DNA of 8,134 nt from Clostridium sp. CAG:575 (GTDB taxonomy: Bacteria; Bacillota; Clostridia; TANB77; CAG-508): the NCBI GenBank assembly GCA_000435535.1, contig FR884558.1, positions 1,145 to 9,278 on the forward strand, read 5' to 3'. Numbering within the stretch: the stretch's first letter is position 1; every line of letters starts with the position of its first letter. Position numbers and translations under genes: made by a program. Below the pieces are notes generated by a model that saw nothing but the letters and a program-made list of their open reading frames with translations, was not told where the DNA came from and searched no databases. Shown here piece by piece: positions 1-6,556 of the stretch.

Positions 1-108
1 ACTGGTATACAAGCCGATGAATTCAAAGATAGTAATAATTTTGAAAATTGGGATTTTGTAAATGATTGGTATATAGATGAAAATGGATTTCCAGAATTAA
101 GATTTTGA
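1..108 (+). CDS. C-terminal end of a surface-repeat-like protein (partial)
   Basis: The window opens inside this gene. Frame 1 is open from the first base to a TGA at 106-108, giving 35 residues. The tail carries the pattern W-D-F...W-Y-I-D-E-N-G-F-P-E-L-R-F. From memory, this kind of ending closes GLUG-type or other repeat-rich surface and adhesin-like proteins of gut Firmicutes. The residues and stop are seen directly; the family is inferred from a short motif. No catalytic or anchoring motif is visible, and there is no LPXTG-type sorting signal at this C-terminus. The rest of the protein lies upstream. Confidence 0.65.
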   Translation, partial: TGIQADEFKDSNNFENWDFVNDWYIDENGFPELRF

Positions 109-140
109 AAAATTTAATAAGGGAAAAATAAATAACATAA

Positions 141-183
141 AGTCTATGAAATATTTTATAAATTATTAACTTTTTCATAGATT
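141..183 (+). terminator. Hairpin after the partial surface gene, weak terminator
   Basis: An 11-bp stem (141-151 with 173-183, one G-T pair) encloses a 21-base AT-rich loop, 33 bases after the stop at 108. No run of T follows the stem, so efficient intrinsic termination is doubtful. It is the only 3'-end candidate for the upstream gene before the next structured block. Confidence 0.35.
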
Positions 184-208
184 CTGAGTATTTTAATTAT
201 AGAAAGAT

Positions 209-303
209 GAGATACTACAGAAATGGGGGAGTATTATTCAAATAATGTTTATACAGAACACATCTCCAGTAGGAATGTGGTCTGTATGTTGGATGATTTT
301 TTT
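209..303 (+). ncRNA. Candidate small structured RNA or leader, unidentified
   Basis: Three hairpins can be drawn in about 95 bases: GATACT/AGTATT (211-216 with 230-235), ATTAT/ATAAT (233-237 with 242-246, overlapping the first), and a long one. In the long one ACAGA-A-CACAT (253-263) pairs with ATGTG-G-TCTGT (275-285) with one A-G mismatch, and an inner TCC/GGA is closed by an AGTA tetraloop (268-271). A run of seven T follows at 297-303. The alternative pairing CATC (261-264) with GATG (292-295) would place a stem directly before those T residues, as in an attenuator. A weak promoter (TTCATA 174-179, 17 bases, TTATAG 197-202) could start it near 209. I do not recognise a known riboswitch or small RNA class. 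The structure is seen; that it is transcribed is inference. Confidence 0.35.
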
Positions 304-351
304 ACCGTAACAACCAATAGCTAACATTTTTGCAAAAATTAAAGTTAATAC

Positions 352-380
352 TTGTATATTCACAAAAATTGTGATATAAA
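352..380 (+). promoter_or_regulatory. Promoter of the response regulator with dyad in the spacer
   Basis: TTGTAT (352-357), 17 bases, then TATAAA (375-380) preceded by TG-n, an extended -10. The spacer contains the dyad TCACAA-AAA-TTGTGA (360-374), whose right half overlaps the TG of the extended -10. A protein bound there would block the promoter. The arms are ordered oppositely to the Rex and CRP consensus half-sites, so I do not assign a regulator. Confidence 0.6.
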
Positions 381-421
381 ATAACTATATAAAAATAAAG
401 CTACAGAAAGGCGGAATTTTT

Positions 422-1168
422 GTGGAAGAAAATACAGAAAAAGAAATTAAAAAAATATTAATCGTAGATGATGAGCAAGCAATCATAGACGTATTAGTAT
501 ACAACTTAAAAAAAGAAGGATATGAAACACTTGAAGCAACAGATGGGGTAACAGCAGTAAACATGGCATTAGAACAAAAACCAGACCTAATGTTATTAGA
601 CATAATGTTACCAAAGTTAGATGGACTATCTGTATGTAAGAGAGTAAAAAACTATTTAAATATACCAATTTTAATGCTTACAGCTAAAGATGCAGAAATA
701 GATAAAATTGTAGGACTTGAATTAGGGGCAGATGATTATATAACAAAACCATTTAGTGTAAGAGAGTTAATGGCAAGAGTAAAAGCAAATTTAAGAAAAA
801 ATGAAATAGCTAATATAAGAAAAGAAGAAGATAATACTGTAGAAGAATTTAACGGAAAATCAGAAAATAAAATAAAAGTGAACGATTTAGAATTAGATTT
901 AGATAGATTCGAAGTAAAAGTCAGAGGAGAAATAATTGACTTAACATTAAGAGAATTTGAAGTATTAAAATTCTTAGCAGGGCAACCAGGACAAGTTGTC
1001 ACAAGAGAGACATTACTAGAAAAAGTATGGGGATACGAATATTATGGCGATATAAGAACAGTTGATGTTACTGTAAGAAGAATAAGAGAAAAAATAGAAA
1101 AAGATACATCAGCACCAAAAATATTAATAACCAAAAGAGGAGTTGGCTATTATATAGCAACAAAATAG
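422..1168 (+). CDS. walR: OmpR/PhoB-family response regulator, WalR (YycF)-like
   Basis: This is a 248-residue two-domain DNA-binding response regulator. The receiver (about 11-125) has the acidic pair D16-D17, phospho-acceptor D60 in LLDIMLP, T87 and K109 in TKPF. A charged linker leads to a winged-helix domain (about 150-247) with the recognition-helix signature DIRTVDVTVRRIREK and the end RGVGYY. The blocks LTAKDAEIDKIVGLELGADDY and WGYEYYGDIRTVD closely resemble Bacillus subtilis WalR, which controls peptidoglycan hydrolase genes with the kinase WalK; PhoP/PhoB-type relatives are the alternative. The start is GTG, 7 bases after the modified ribosome site AAAGGCGG (407-414). No histidine kinase follows: a terminator lies directly downstream, so its partner must be encoded elsewhere or absent. 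The family is certain, the ortholog probable. Confidence 0.9.
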   Translation: MEENTEKEIKKILIVDDEQAIIDVLVYNLKKEGYETLEATDGVTAVNMALEQKPDLMLLDIMLPKLDGLSVCKRVKNYLNIPILMLTAKDAEIDKIVGLELGADDYITKPFSVRELMARVKANLRKNEIANIRKEEDNTVEEFNGKSENKIKVNDLELDLDRFEVKVRGEIIDLTLREFEVLKFLAGQPGQVVTRETLLEKVWGYEYYGDIRTVDVTVRRIREKIEKDTSAPKILITKRGVGYYIATK

Positions 1169-1171
1169 AAC

Positions 1172-1212
1172 AGGATAGGATAGGAAAATTTAAGTTCCCT
1201 ATCCTATTTTTG
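1172..1212 (+). terminator. Rho-independent terminator of the response regulator
   Basis: ATAGGATAGG (1175-1184) pairs perfectly with CCTATCCTAT (1198-1207). G-T and A-T pairs extend the stem outward to 1172/1210, and T residues run to 1211. It begins 4 bases after the stop, so the regulator is a single-gene transcript. Confidence 0.85.
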
Positions 1213-1255
1213 TCGAATTTTGCGATGAAAAGTTGAATAGAAAATACAATTTTTA

Positions 1256-1284
1256 TTGACACTCAATATAAAGCAATATATAAT
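1256..1284 (+). promoter_or_regulatory. Full-consensus sigma-A promoter
   Basis: TTGACA (1256-1261), 17 bases, TATAAT (1279-1284): both hexamers and the spacer match the housekeeping consensus exactly. Transcription would start near 1291 and give a leader of about 115 bases. That leader opens with a small hairpin, TTTGATT/AATCAAA (1294-1300 with 1312-1318). It serves the Rpn-like gene that starts at 1407. Confidence 0.75.
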
Positions 1285-1406
1285 AATAAAAAATTTGATT
1301 CAGATTTTTTAAATCAAACAACAATATTTTTAAAATCAAAATACATTTTTATATCTATAAAAATTTCAAAAATTAATTAAAAAAGAAGGGAGAAAAAATA
1401 TACAAA

Positions 1407-2039
1407 GTGAATAGAAAATTAGTATCTAAAAGTAATTTTGTACTAAGGAAAGTTTTAAATACAAAAGAAAATATAGATATTATAAAAGATTTCATTGAGG
1501 CTATTTTAGAAATAGACATAGAAAAAATAAAATTAAATGAATACTTAAGAAAAAAAGAAAAATATTTACCATCAGAAGAAAATTTTGGGGTATTAGATTG
1601 TAGAATTCAAACAAAAGAAGGAGAAAATTTTAATATAGGAATTCAATATGTAGATGGTATTTATATTCAAACAAAAATGTTATTGTATTATTCACAAATT
1701 CACTTAAATCAGCTAGACTATGATGATAATAGAGAATTTGCAAGAACTATAACTATTAATCTATTGGATTTTAACTATTTTGAAACACAAAATTATGAAA
1801 AAAAGATATCAATTGAAACAAATGAAAAAAAAGTGAAATCAAAAGAGATAGAATTATATGTAATAGAATTACCAAAAGTAAAATATAGTAATGATAAGAT
1901 GAACAGAAAAAAAGAGTGGATAATATATTTAGAAGGCTCTAATATAGAAAAAATAGAGAAAATAAAAGAAGAAAACAAATATATATGCAAATTGGACAAA
2001 CAATTAGAAAAATATTGGGAGAATGAAACAATGGAATAA
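1407..2039 (+). CDS. Rpn / PD-(D/E)XK nuclease-family transposase-like protein, catalytic Glu missing
   Basis: The 210 residues match the Rpn/PDDEXK_2 family (recombination-promoting nuclease or putative transposase). The N-terminal signature is SNFVLRKVLNTKENIDIIKDF, followed by GVLDCRIQTKEG with the metal-binding D64, a beta strand ending in NIGIQ (76-80), then LLYYSQIHLNQL and the late motif INLLDFNYF. Family members normally read N-I-E-x-Q at 76-80; here the Glu position is G78 (codon GGA at 1638-1640), one base from GAA. Loss of this residue predicts little or no nuclease activity. The protein is also short: relatives usually run to roughly 280-300 residues, and the C-terminal helical part is reduced here. 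The start is GTG; AAGGGAG (1386-1392) lies 14 bases upstream, longer than usual, but the domain begins at once after it. No inverted repeats flank the gene. It is probably a decayed or repurposed copy. Confidence 0.8.
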   Translation: MNRKLVSKSNFVLRKVLNTKENIDIIKDFIEAILEIDIEKIKLNEYLRKKEKYLPSEENFGVLDCRIQTKEGENFNIGIQYVDGIYIQTKMLLYYSQIHLNQLDYDDNREFARTITINLLDFNYFETQNYEKKISIETNEKKVKSKEIELYVIELPKVKYSNDKMNRKKEWIIYLEGSNIEKIEKIKEENKYICKLDKQLEKYWENETME

Positions 2040-2122
2040 AAAGTTAACATTTAAAATACTTTAAATTTGTAGAAAAATAATAATTTATTTAATTATTTTG
2101 TATGGACACATAAAACAATTTA

Positions 2123-2164
2123 AAAATTCTGATGAAAGCTTGTCAAAACTTTCATCAGAATTTT
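2123..2164. terminator. Bidirectional terminator between convergent genes
   Basis: This is a 16-bp perfect stem (2123-2138 with 2149-2164) with core TTCTGATGAAAG and a 10-base loop. The arm ends in T residues on the plus strand and the mirrored tail is T-rich on the minus strand. It therefore ends both the Rpn-like gene and the penicillin-binding protein gene. Confidence 0.88.
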
Positions 2165-2184
2165 AATCACAAACACAATTAATA

Positions 2185-4578
2185 TTATCTAAATGTAACT
2201 TTTACAACAGTACCTTCATCAACTTGAGTACCTTTGGCAGGATCTTGAGAAACTACAGTGCCACTTCCATCAATAGAAATATTTAAATTAACATTTCGTA
2301 AAGCATTAATAGCTTGGGAAGCACTCATTTTGCTCAAGTCAGGGACAGTTGTAGAAGTTCTAGTTGTTTGATCATATAACATAACAATAGAATTTTTTAT
2401 TAATGTAGTTCCAGGCTTTGGAACTTGATCAACTACAATAGTGTTATTCTTATTATTAGAAGTATTAATTTTTGTTGTAAATCCGGCTTCTTTTAAAATC
2501 TTTTCAGCCTCTGTAATTGTTTTATTTTGAACATTTGGTACTTGTATTAATCCATCTTCTTCAATTTCTTCAACATCTGATGGAACACCTAAATAAGGTA
2601 AAATTTCTGTTAGCATTTGAGAAACTACTGGACCTGCAACAGTACCACCTTGATGGCTAGCACCAGTTGGATTATATAATGTAAGTAATAAAACAACTTG
2701 TGTATTTTCTACTGGAGAAATAGCAACAAATGAAGCTACATAATCTTTTTGATTAGTATTTTGTAAGACTTCTGATGTACCAGTTTTACCTCCAATAGTA
2801 TAGCCTGTAACAGAGCCATTACCACCAGTACCATTAACAACAACTGATTCCATCATATAACAAGCTTTTTCAGCAGTCTCTTTTGATATAACTTGTCTAA
2901 CTTCTGTTGGTTCAATTGTAGTAACAGCACCAGTATCTGTATTTGTTATAGATTTTACAATTCTAGGTTTCATCAAAACACCATCATTAGCAACAGCAGA
3001 AATTGCAGATATCATTTGCAAAGGAGTAATACTTAAACCTTGTCCAAAAGACATAGAAGCCTTATCAATTGCATTTAAGCTATCTTCATCTCTAAATATA
3101 GAATTTGGTTCATAAGGTAAGTCTATGCCTGTCTTATCTAAAAGACCAAAAGCACGATAATATTTATATAAAGTAGATGTATCAATTCTTGTTATTAATT
3201 GCATAAATGCAGGATTACAAGAGTTCTCCAAAGCATTTTTTAAAGATTGAGGGCCATGAGACTGAGGATAATGCCAACATTTAATTTGTTTACCATTTAC
3301 AATTTCATAACCTTTACAATTGAAATCACCAGCTACATCTGTATCAGTAATATTTTCTTCTAATGCAATAGAAGAAGTTACTACCTTAAAAACAGAACCA
3401 GGTTCATATAATTCAGATACAGACTTATTAGACCACATTTTGTAAATAGCCGCAGATTTAGCTTCTGTGTCTAAACTATCATAAGTTTTAGAAAGAGATT
3501 CATTAGGTGTAAAAGGTGTATTTAAATCATAATTTGGATAAGTTGCCATTGCTAGTATGTCGCCAGTTTTAGGATCCATAACAATACAACTACCGCCATC
3601 AGTACAAACATTATTATCAACAGCTTGTTGTAAATATTTCTCCACGGTTTTCTGAACATTTAAGTCAATAGTAAGAGTTAAATCACTTCCATTTTCGGCC
3701 GCAATATATTTTTCTTCAGCATTTGGAATTTCTTCTTGACTAGCACTTTGTGAGCTTACTATTTTACCAGGAGTTCCAGATAAAATAGAATTCCATTTAT
3801 TCTCTATACCAGAAAGACCATGGTTGTCACTTCCACAAGAACCCAAAACTTGAGATAAAAGAGTATTGTGTGGATAATATCTTTTAGTATCTTCATCAAT
3901 ATTTATACCAGAAGTAACTTTATTTGTCTTCATCCAATTTTTAAGTTCATCAACTTTATCTTGGTCAACTTTTTTAGCAATTGTTTCTACTTGAGCAGAA
4001 CTATTTACTTTTTTCAACATTTCATTATAATCCAATTCGAAGATTTCAGAGAATGCTTTTGCAACTTTTTCTTTTAATACTTTTGTTTCTTCATCACCTT
4101 TTTTATCTTTTATATTTTTAGGATTTATAGTAATTGTATCAACAGAAGCACTTGTTGCTAAAACATTTCCAGTAGAATCATAAATAGAACCTCTTTTAGG
4201 ACTAATTATTTGATTTATAGATTGCTGTCTATATGCAAGTTCTTTTAAATACCCACCCTGAACAAATTGCAAATAGCCTAATCTTCCTAATAGTAAAACA
4301 AAAATTAAAATAATAACTATAAAAATATTTTTTAATTTTTTTACATGTATGAAATTTTGAGAAGTAAAATCATTATTTATTTTAACAATATTAGATGATT
4401 TAGGATTAATAGTTAAATCAGATTTTATAGGATTTACTTTCGTAGTATTAAGTTTATTTCTATTTGATTTAGTCTCCTTAGTAGGTATATTATTTTTTAA
4501 GGAAGACATCCTTGATTTATTTTTTGAAGTTATATTTTGTTTTGAATTATTTCTTTTATTATTCAATATTTTCACCAC
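2185..4578 (-). CDS. Class B penicillin-binding protein with two PASTA domains (FtsI/SpoVD type)
   Basis: The 797-residue protein is a membrane-anchored peptidoglycan DD-transpeptidase acting outside the cell. It has a long cytoplasmic N-terminal tail (1-80, rich in Asn, Lys and Ser) and one membrane segment (about 82-103). The dimerization domain begins at SPKRGSIYDSTG (126-137). The transpeptidase domain has S395-V-F-K398, S453-C-N455 and K598-T-G600. Two PASTA repeats (about 676-736 and 742-797) end the protein. The layout matches PbpB/FtsI (division septum) and SpoVD (spore cortex); PASTA number and sequence alone do not decide between them. No dcw-cluster genes flank it. The listed start is the first of two tandem GTG codons, with AAAGAG almost touching it. 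A TTG at residue 5 (4566-4564) has a better-spaced near-GAGGTGA site and may be the true start. I see no convincing promoter, only isolated TATAAT hexamers at 4593-4598 and 4649-4654. Confidence 0.93.
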   Translation of the reverse strand: MVKILNNKRNNSKQNITSKNKSRMSSLKNNIPTKETKSNRNKLNTTKVNPIKSDLTINPKSSNIVKINNDFTSQNFIHVKKLKNIFIVIILIFVLLLGRLGYLQFVQGGYLKELAYRQQSINQIISPKRGSIYDSTGNVLATSASVDTITINPKNIKDKKGDEETKVLKEKVAKAFSEIFELDYNEMLKKVNSSAQVETIAKKVDQDKVDELKNWMKTNKVTSGINIDEDTKRYYPHNTLLSQVLGSCGSDNHGLSGIENKWNSILSGTPGKIVSSQSASQEEIPNAEEKYIAAENGSDLTLTIDLNVQKTVEKYLQQAVDNNVCTDGGSCIVMDPKTGDILAMATYPNYDLNTPFTPNESLSKTYDSLDTEAKSAAIYKMWSNKSVSELYEPGSVFKVVTSSIALEENITDTDVAGDFNCKGYEIVNGKQIKCWHYPQSHGPQSLKNALENSCNPAFMQLITRIDTSTLYKYYRAFGLLDKTGIDLPYEPNSIFRDEDSLNAIDKASMSFGQGLSITPLQMISAISAVANDGVLMKPRIVKSITNTDTGAVTTIEPTEVRQVISKETAEKACYMMESVVVNGTGGNGSVTGYTIGGKTGTSEVLQNTNQKDYVASFVAISPVENTQVVLLLTLYNPTGASHQGGTVAGPVVSQMLTEILPYLGVPSDVEEIEEDGLIQVPNVQNKTITEAEKILKEAGFTTKINTSNNKNNTIVVDQVPKPGTTLIKNSIVMLYDQTTRTSTTVPDLSKMSASQAINALRNVNLNISIDGSGTVVSQDPAKGTQVDEGTVVKVTFR

Positions 4579-4711
4579 TCTTTAGTAAAGTAATTATAAT
4601 TAATTAGGGTAATTTTAAGTTGTATATTTAAAATTACATCATTTAAACATTATAATTCAATACTATTTTATATGAAACAATAGCAAAAATCAATAATTTA
4701 GATATTGAAAC

Positions 4712-4740
4712 TTGAAAAAAGTAATAAAAATGAGTATAAT
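4712..4740 (+). promoter_or_regulatory. Promoter of rsmA
   Basis: TTGAAA (4712-4717), 17 bases, TATAAT (4735-4740). The predicted start near 4747 gives a leader of only about 17 bases, containing the ribosome site AGGAGA (4753-4758). Confidence 0.75.
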
Positions 4741-4763
4741 ATATGAAAAAATAGGAGAGATAT

Positions 4764-5621
4764 ATGGAAAATATTTTTGAAGAAACAAGAATAATAATGA
4801 AAAAATATAATATTAAAGCAAATAAAAGCTTGGGACAAAATTTTTTAATAAGTCAAGAAGTAGTAGATAATATTATAGAAGCAAGTGAAATCTCAGAAAA
4901 AGATTTAGTAATAGAAATTGGACCAGGATTAGGAACTTTAACCAAAAGGCTATTAGAGCAAGCAGGAAAAGTAATATGTGTAGAGTTGGATACTAAGATG
5001 ATAAACATTTTAGAAGAAAGATTTTTTTTATATAAAAATTTAGGAATAATAAATCAAGACATTCTAAAAGTTGATTTGAAAAATAAAATAAAACAAGAGA
5101 AAGAAAAAAATGGATTTGAAAAAGTAAAAATTGTAGCAAATTTGCCATATTATATAACAACCCCAATCATAATGAAACTTTTAGAAGAAGAATTAGATTT
5201 AGAAAGTATTACGGTAATGATACAAAAAGAAGTAGCAGATAGATTGACAGCAATACCAGGGAAAAAGAATACAGGAGCCATAACATATACAGTATATTAT
5301 TATACAGACTCAGAAGAAATATTAGAAGTTCCAAAAGATTCATTTATACCAGAACCAGAAGTAACATCAGAAGTAATAAAATTGAATATAAGAAAAACAC
5401 CAATTGTAGAACCTAAAAATAAAGAAAAAATGTTTAAAGTAATAAAATGTGCATTTACACAACGTAGAAAAACTTTATTAAATTCACTAGTAAATACAAA
5501 TATTTTAGATAGTAAACAACAAGGAATTAATATGCTAAATAGCCTTAATATAAATGAAAATATCAGACCAGAAGAATTAACAATAGAACAATTTAAAAAA
5601 ATTTCAGATTTTTTGTCATAG
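4764..5621 (+). CDS. rsmA: 16S rRNA adenine(1518/1519)-N6-dimethyltransferase RsmA (KsgA)
   Basis: RsmA uses S-adenosylmethionine to dimethylate two adjacent adenines in helix 45 of 16S rRNA, a late step and checkpoint of small-subunit assembly in the cytoplasm. At 285 residues it has the normal family length. All hallmarks are present: KSLGQNFL (21-28), SAM-binding motif I EIGPGLGTLT (51-60), the acidic residue of VELD (73-76) at the second strand, QDIL (98-101), and the catalytic NLPYY (126-130). Further on come FIPEPEVTSEV and, in the C-terminal helical domain, AFTQRRKTLLNSL. The ATG start is supported by AGGAGA 5 bases upstream and by the family's usual short N-terminus. It is transcribed divergently from the penicillin-binding protein gene. 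The neighbours often seen in Firmicutes (rnmV, yabG, veg) are absent. Loss of this gene gives kasugamycin resistance in well-studied bacteria. Confidence 0.96.
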   Translation: MENIFEETRIIMKKYNIKANKSLGQNFLISQEVVDNIIEASEISEKDLVIEIGPGLGTLTKRLLEQAGKVICVELDTKMINILEERFFLYKNLGIINQDILKVDLKNKIKQEKEKNGFEKVKIVANLPYYITTPIIMKLLEEELDLESITVMIQKEVADRLTAIPGKKNTGAITYTVYYYTDSEEILEVPKDSFIPEPEVTSEVIKLNIRKTPIVEPKNKEKMFKVIKCAFTQRRKTLLNSLVNTNILDSKQQGINMLNSLNINENIRPEELTIEQFKKISDFLS

Positions 5622-5625
5622 AGTA

Positions 5626-5654
5626 TTCAAAAAGAAAAAAGTATATGATATAAT
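5626..5654 (+). promoter_or_regulatory. Promoter of the sortase gene
   Basis: TTCAAA (5626-5631), 17 bases, TATAAT (5649-5654) with an upstream TG-n, an extended -10. It begins 5 bases after the rsmA stop, and no terminator separates the two genes. Read-through from rsmA is therefore possible in addition. Confidence 0.65.
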
Positions 5655-5684
5655 AGAATTGAATATTTATGTAAGGAGGTTAGA

Positions 5685-6464
5685 ATGAATCAAATTTTAG
5701 TTACAAAAAAGTTATATATAACACCAGAACTAAAAAGAAAAAAGAAAGTATATAAATTTGAATTTATTATATCTATTTTTTTAGTTTGTGTTCTAACATC
5801 TTTATGTATATATGCTGAATATGATAGAACAAAAAATGAAAAAACCTCTTCGGAAATTTTATCGGATTTTAATCAGGTACTTACAGAAACAGCACAAAGT
5901 GATACTACAAAGAGCTCTGACGATGATGTATTGGTTGTAATATTAAATAATATGGGAGATTACGCTACAGAAGCAGCTACAGAAGAAACAACTGCACAAG
6001 AGTTAGAAACTTTGGCAAACCAGACAGAAAAAAGAACATCAAAAAGTGGATATAAATATTCTACAATAGCAAGTATAAGCATACCAAAAATAAATGTTAA
6101 TTATCCAATTTTGCAAGGAGAAACAGGGTCAGATGCAGAGACAGAAGAATTACTAAAATTATCACCATGTAAATTCCATGGACCACAACCAAATGAAGTT
6201 GGAAACTTCTGTATTGTAGGACACAATTATAGAGATAATAGATTTTTTAGTAAAGTTAAAAACTTAGTTGTTGGAGATACAATACAAATTAAAGATTTAA
6301 GCAAAAGAACAATTACATATCAAGTGTATGATAAACATACTGTAGATCCAAATGATACAAAAGATACCACTCAATGGACTGGTGGAAAGAAAGAAGTTAC
6401 ATTAATTACTTGTACTGATGATAGTTCATTAAGAATTATAGTAAAATGCAAAGAAGTAAAATAG
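5685..6464 (+). CDS. Membrane-anchored sortase (class uncertain, class D-like)
   Basis: Sortases are cysteine transpeptidases on the outer face of the membrane that cleave sorting signals and join surface proteins to peptidoglycan or to each other. This 259-residue protein has a basic start, one membrane segment (about 25-46) and a long Thr/Glu/Ser-rich linker (about 50-122). The sortase barrel starts near SISIPKINVNYPI (131-143). The catalytic triad is complete: H180 in GHNY, C243 in TLITC and R250 in SSLRIIVK. The N-terminal single anchor and compact barrel suggest class D-like enzymes, but I cannot fix the class by eye. The ribosome site AAGGAGG (5673-5679) is ideal, 5 bases before ATG. 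No protein with a visible sorting signal is encoded in the window, so its substrate is unknown. No terminator follows before the next gene. Confidence 0.9.
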   Translation: MNQILVTKKLYITPELKRKKKVYKFEFIISIFLVCVLTSLCIYAEYDRTKNEKTSSEILSDFNQVLTETAQSDTTKSSDDDVLVVILNNMGDYATEAATEETTAQELETLANQTEKRTSKSGYKYSTIASISIPKINVNYPILQGETGSDAETEELLKLSPCKFHGPQPNEVGNFCIVGHNYRDNRFFSKVKNLVVGDTIQIKDLSKRTITYQVYDKHTVDPNDTKDTTQWTGGKKEVTLITCTDDSSLRIIVKCKEVK

Positions 6465-6501
6465 ATAATTAATTTGTAAAATAATTAGTTAAACACATAT
6501 A

Positions 6502-6529
6502 ACCAAAAGCAAATCCTTTTCATATAATA
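6502..6529 (+). promoter_or_regulatory. Possible promoter of the M15/PG-binding gene
   Basis: TATAAT lies at 6523-6528, but the sigma-A -35 region (TAACCA, 6500-6505) is poor. The sequence CATATAATA (6521-6529) fits the late-sporulation sigma-K pattern CATA-nnn-TA, with an AC 17 bases upstream (6502-6503). The match is short, so a sporulation promoter is only a suggestion. AGGAGG at 6543-6548 follows as ribosome site. Confidence 0.35.
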
Positions 6530-6556
6530 AATAAAAAGTATGAGGAGGATTTTACT

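Larger units (their letters stand above)
109..421. other. Gene-free stretch before the response regulator
   Basis: These 313 bases hold no supportable gene. They contain the weak hairpin at 141-183, a block of hairpins at 209-303 that is visibly richer in G and C than its surroundings, a perfect 14-bp palindrome ATTTTTGCAAAAAT at 326-339, and the promoter of the response regulator at 352-380. The longest start-to-stop reading in the structured block (223-324, 33 codons) has no ribosome site. Confidence 0.7.

Noticed and set aside
223..324. A 33-codon ATG-to-TAA reading in the upstream intergenic region
   Set aside because: No ribosome site precedes it, it runs through the strongest hairpin, and its sequence resembles no family I know.
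360..374. Rex or CRP operator in the response regulator promoter
   Set aside because: The half-sites are in the opposite order (TCACAA first, TTGTGA second) and the gap is three bases, unlike either consensus.
385..603. Minus-strand reading opposite the response regulator start
   Set aside because: It lies antisense to a well-supported gene, has no ribosome site, and its Ser/Phe-rich composition is typical of the reverse of AT-rich coding DNA.
1407..2039. Complete insertion sequence around the transposase-like gene
   Set aside because: No terminal inverted repeats or target duplications are visible on either side, and Rpn-family genes commonly occur alone.
3868..4077. Plus-strand reading inside the penicillin-binding protein gene
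   Set aside because: It is antisense to a confirmed domain and is a low-complexity Phe/Ile string.
5622..5684. rsmA, sortase and peptidase as one operon
   Set aside because: A good extended -10 promoter stands before the sortase and a -10-like site before the peptidase. Read-through is possible because no terminators intervene, but co-transcription cannot be claimed.
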